This document shows, piece by piece, positions 6,975 through 9,501 of a stretch of 9,501 bases of DNA. Source of the stretch: CAZWVR01 sp964637235 (lineage in GTDB: Bacteria > Bacteroidota > Bacteroidia > Bacteroidales > S143-33); contig CAZWVR010000089.1 of assembly GCA_964637235.1 (NCBI GenBank), positions 1 to 9,501 of the forward strand, in the 5' to 3' direction. The notes under the pieces are model-generated. The model searched no databases and was not told the DNA's origin. It was given only the letters and a program-made list of their open reading frames with translations. The position numbers and the translations under genes were made by a program. How positions within the stretch are numbered: the first letter of the stretch is position 1; every line of letters starts with the position of its first letter.

Positions 6975-7880
6975 ATGTCAATAATAGTTAAAAATCTTAC
7001 AAAAATATACGGAACCCAACGAGCAATAGATAATATCAGTTTTGAAGTAAAAAAAGGCGAAATAGCCGGCTTTATAGGACCTAATGGAGCTGGCAAATCT
7101 ACTACAATGAAAATTATAACAGGATATATACCACCTACCTACGGCAAAGCTTTCGTAAATAATATGGATATTTTTAAACATTCCCTTGAAATAAGACGCC
7201 AAATAGGCTATCTCCCTGAAAATAATCCACTTTATACGGATATGTATGTTAAAGAATTCCTAAATTTTGTAGCAGGAATTTACAAAATAAAAAATCGCAA
7301 GCAACGTATAGCAGAAATCATTGAATTAACCGGTTTAGAAAGAGAACAAAACAAAAAAATTGGTCAATTATCAAAAGGATACAAACAAAGAGTTGGACTG
7401 GCACAAGCATTAATTCATAACCCTTCTGTCCTTATTCTTGATGAACCTACAAGTGGCTTAGACCCAAACCAAATTATTGAAATACGAAATCTAATAAAAC
7501 GCTTAGGTTCAGAAAAAACTGTTTTACTCTCTACCCATATAATGCAAGAAGTAGAAGCTATATGCGATAGAATTATCATAATTAACAAAGGCAAAATTGT
7601 AGCTAATGAAAAAAGCGAAAATATTAACAAAACCACAGAAGATAACTTCGTATTTCTCATTGAATTTGATAGTAAAATAGATAAAGCTCAACTTATGGAG
7701 ATATCCCCCCAAATAACAAATATTAAAGCAATACGAGAAACAAAATTTATTATCGTAAGTAATCAAGACATCAGAAAACAAATTTTTGAGTTCGCAGTAA
7801 AAAATAAAACAGCAGTATTATCACTTCAAAAACAAGAAAAATCTCTGGAAGAAATATTCCGCGAGCTAACAGCAAAATAG
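6975..7880 (+). CDS. gldA: GldA-like ABC transporter ATP-binding protein
   Basis: This 301-residue single-domain ABC ATPase has Walker A GPNGAGKS (35-42), signature LSKGYKQR (132-139), Walker B LILDEP with D156 and E157, D-loop SGLD just after it, and switch His188 in STHIMQE. Segments such as GYLPENNPLYTDMYVKEFL, IGQLSKGYKQRVGLAQAL and LSTHIMQEVEAICDRIIII follow GldA of gliding Bacteroidota almost residue for residue. The C-terminal part (about 215-301) is the GldA-type extension. GldA works with GldF and GldG membrane proteins in gliding flavobacteria; homologues also occur in non-gliding species, so motility is not implied. No permease gene is next to it. In flavobacteria gldA likewise sits apart from gldFG. 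It is followed four bases later by hemW, probably on the same transcript. Confidence 0.88.
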   Translation: MSIIVKNLTKIYGTQRAIDNISFEVKKGEIAGFIGPNGAGKSTTMKIITGYIPPTYGKAFVNNMDIFKHSLEIRRQIGYLPENNPLYTDMYVKEFLNFVAGIYKIKNRKQRIAEIIELTGLEREQNKKIGQLSKGYKQRVGLAQALIHNPSVLILDEPTSGLDPNQIIEIRNLIKRLGSEKTVLLSTHIMQEVEAICDRIIIINKGKIVANEKSENINKTTEDNFVFLIEFDSKIDKAQLMEISPQITNIKAIRETKFIIVSNQDIRKQIFEFAVKNKTAVLSLQKQEKSLEEIFRELTAK

Positions 7881-7884
7881 AATT

Positions 7885-9018
7885 ATGCCCGGCATTTACA
7901 TCCATATACCTTTCTGCCGCAAAAAATGTTTCTACTGCGATTTTTATACTCAAATACCTAAAAATCAAGAAATTATTGATCAATATTTCAATGCATTATT
8001 CAAAGAAATTCAATTACGAGAAAACTTTTTAACAAAAAAAAGAATTCATTCAATATTTTTAGGAGGAGGAACCCCTTCTTTTGTTAAAACACAACTAATA
8101 GAGAAACTCTTTAATAACCTCGCTAAAATATATAATTGGTCAAAATATGTAGAAATCACTTTGGAAGCAAATCCAGAAGACTTGACAAAAGAATATATTA
8201 AAAATATTAAAAATTACACCCCCATAAATCGTATAAGCATAGGAGTGCAATCTTTTTTGGATAAAAATTTAAAATTTCTTGGACGAAATCACACTGCTAA
8301 AACTGCCATAACTGCTGTTGAAAATACAAAAAAATATTTCCAAAATATCTCCATCGACCTAATTTTCGGATATTCAGAGCAAAATATAAAAAATCTAAAA
8401 TATGATTTAGAAACTTTCTTAAAATTAAACATCCCGCATATATCCACATATTCGCTTATCATAGAAAAAGGAAGTATATTCTATATCTTAACGCAAAAAA
8501 AACAGAAAAAATTTGAAACATCGGAAGAGAATTACGTAAAAATGTATAAAACTTTAACGCAAATATTAAAACAAAATGGATACATACACTATGAAATATC
8601 CAACTTTGCAAAAAAAGGTTTTATTTCTGTTCATAACTGGAACTATTGGAGTGGCGGCGAATATCTCGGCTTAGGTGCCGCTGCCCATTCTTACGACAAA
8701 AATTTTCGCTACTGGAACATAGCAAATTACATTAAATATATTCAACTAATTTCTAAAAATATACTACCCATCTCAAAAGAAAAACTCTCCGAAATAGACA
8801 AATTTAACGAATATATTTTAACTCGTTTAAGAACCTACAAAGGATTAAATATCAATGAATTAAAACAAAAATTTCCCCAATTTACTGCTTCGCTAACTCC
8901 TAAATTGCACTATTTAATAGAAAATCAGCTCATTATCAAAAAAAATAACTCCTTTCTACCAACTCTAAAAGGATATATGCTTAATGATTTTATAATAAAG
9001 ACGTTAATAATAGCATAA
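7885..9018 (+). CDS. hemW: HemW-type radical SAM heme chaperone
   Basis: This 377-residue protein opens with YIHIPFCRKKCFYCDF, containing the radical-SAM motif CxxxCxxC (C11, C15, C18) that binds a [4Fe-4S] cluster. The residue after the third Cys is D (CDF), as in HemW; true HemN coproporphyrinogen dehydrogenase has CGC there. Other landmarks are the SAM-binding GGGTPS (60-65), LEANPEDL, RISIGVQSF, LGRNHTAKTA, and the HemN-type C-terminal block HNWNYWSGGEYLGLGAAAHSY. Many databases label such proteins 'oxygen-independent coproporphyrinogen III oxidase', but HemW is a heme-binding chaperone delivering heme to cytochromes or other targets. The gene is full length and starts four bases after the gldA-like stop with no Shine-Dalgarno site. 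Translation may depend on ribosomes leaving the upstream gene. Confidence 0.92.
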   Translation: MPGIYIHIPFCRKKCFYCDFYTQIPKNQEIIDQYFNALFKEIQLRENFLTKKRIHSIFLGGGTPSFVKTQLIEKLFNNLAKIYNWSKYVEITLEANPEDLTKEYIKNIKNYTPINRISIGVQSFLDKNLKFLGRNHTAKTAITAVENTKKYFQNISIDLIFGYSEQNIKNLKYDLETFLKLNIPHISTYSLIIEKGSIFYILTQKKQKKFETSEENYVKMYKTLTQILKQNGYIHYEISNFAKKGFISVHNWNYWSGGEYLGLGAAAHSYDKNFRYWNIANYIKYIQLISKNILPISKEKLSEIDKFNEYILTRLRTYKGLNINELKQKFPQFTASLTPKLHYLIENQLIIKKNNSFLPTLKGYMLNDFIIKTLIIA

Positions 9019-9051
9019 AAATCTCAATTTTTTCAAAAACAGCCATATTAT

Positions 9052-9067
9052 TAAAAAAATTTTTTTA
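9052..9067. other. Perfect A/T palindrome downstream of hemW
   Basis: A run of seven A followed by seven T, bounded by T and A, forms a 16-base perfect palindrome 34 bases after the hemW stop codon. It could act as a weak terminator or a bent-DNA site. In DNA this AT-rich it may be chance, and it has no GC stem. Confidence 0.25.
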
Positions 9068-9150
9068 TATTTACCTTGGGTTAATTTTTCTTAAAAATGC
9101 AACTTTTTAATAAAAAAAATAATCTTTACTTTTAGCAAAAACTATAAACT

Positions 9151-9501
9151 ATGAAAAAATTTTTAATCTTTTGCTCCATTATTTTTTATGCCTTTATAAT
9201 AAAGGCACAATATTTTGATTATAATAAAAAATTTGCTGTTATCTCTCATCTAAAAGAAACTCAAACAATCGAAGACTTTACTCCTGTAAAACTACCATTT
9301 GAATTTAAGTTTGGGGACAAAGGATATTCCCAAATTTACATTTTCTCAAATGGTTGGCTCACTTTTGACAAGATTGAAAAAAAGGTCTATTCTCCAGACA
9401 TTGCAAGATTGAAAACTTTTATAGCACCCTTTTATACCTTCAAAGCTAAAAATAAATTCTATAAAGTAAAAGTGCAAAAAGATAAAGACTTTATAGCCAT
9501 A
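9151..9501 (+). CDS. Partial secreted protein, start only, likely surface beta-sandwich
   Basis: An open frame runs from ATG 9151 to the window edge without a stop (117 codons visible). Residues 1-20 form a signal peptide (MKKFLIFCSIIFYAFIIKAQ). The visible mature part contains LPFEFKFGDKGYSQIYIFSNGWLTF followed about 20 residues later by FIAPFY when read across a short variable insert. The pattern 'LPF-F-F-Y..., SNGW(L/I)-F..., IAPF' is common at the start of beta-sandwich domains in large Bacteroidota secreted proteins, many of them T9SS cargo. Whether this one has a sorting tail lies outside the window. The upstream gap (9019-9150) is AT-rich with only a degenerate -7-like TACTTTTA at 9127-9134. 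I cannot assign a function. Confidence 0.75.
   Translation, partial: MKKFLIFCSIIFYAFIIKAQYFDYNKKFAVISHLKETQTIEDFTPVKLPFEFKFGDKGYSQIYIFSNGWLTFDKIEKKVYSPDIARLKTFIAPFYTFKAKNKFYKVKVQKDKDFIAI

Overview
The window looks like chromosomal DNA of a low-GC member of the Bacteroidota, probably Bacteroidales-like but not identifiable further from sequence alone. Several things point there. A secreted gingipain-type (C25) peptidase carries a type IX secretion (T9SS) C-terminal sorting domain. One ABC ATPase closely resembles GldA. Signal peptides end in -AQ, genes lack clear Shine-Dalgarno sites, and boxes of the TAnnTTTG kind are present.

Layout. Positions 1-153 hold a short inverted-repeat unit (22-143) resembling a MITE or an insertion-sequence remnant. 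Positions 154-758 (minus strand) hold two translationally coupled small helical proteins, the first phasin-like. Positions 883-4347 (plus) encode a 1154-residue modular C25 cysteine peptidase. The gap 4348-4682 holds a conspicuous GC-rich block (58% G+C by hand count over 4381-4630) built of nested imperfect inverted repeats. Positions 4683-5762 (plus) encode an exported protein with a coiled coil and a probable outer-membrane barrel, ending at a hairpin terminator. Positions 5810-6142 (minus) encode a MazG-type nucleotide pyrophosphohydrolase whose stop codon lies in the loop of that terminator. Positions 6307-6906 (minus) encode an unrecognised exported protein. Positions 6975-9018 (plus) hold gldA-like and hemW four bases apart, probably one transcript. 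A secreted-protein gene begins at 9151 and runs off the right edge.

Function. There is no single obvious pathway. The common theme is the cell envelope and secretion: a T9SS cargo peptidase, an outer-membrane barrel, two further exported proteins and a GldA-type ATPase. Housekeeping genes (mazG-like, hemW) are interspersed. I see no CRISPR array, tRNA, rRNA, complete transposase or recognisable defence system. The feature that ordinary genes explain least is the GC-rich structured block at 4375-4632, which is the best candidate here for an undescribed repeat family or structured RNA.
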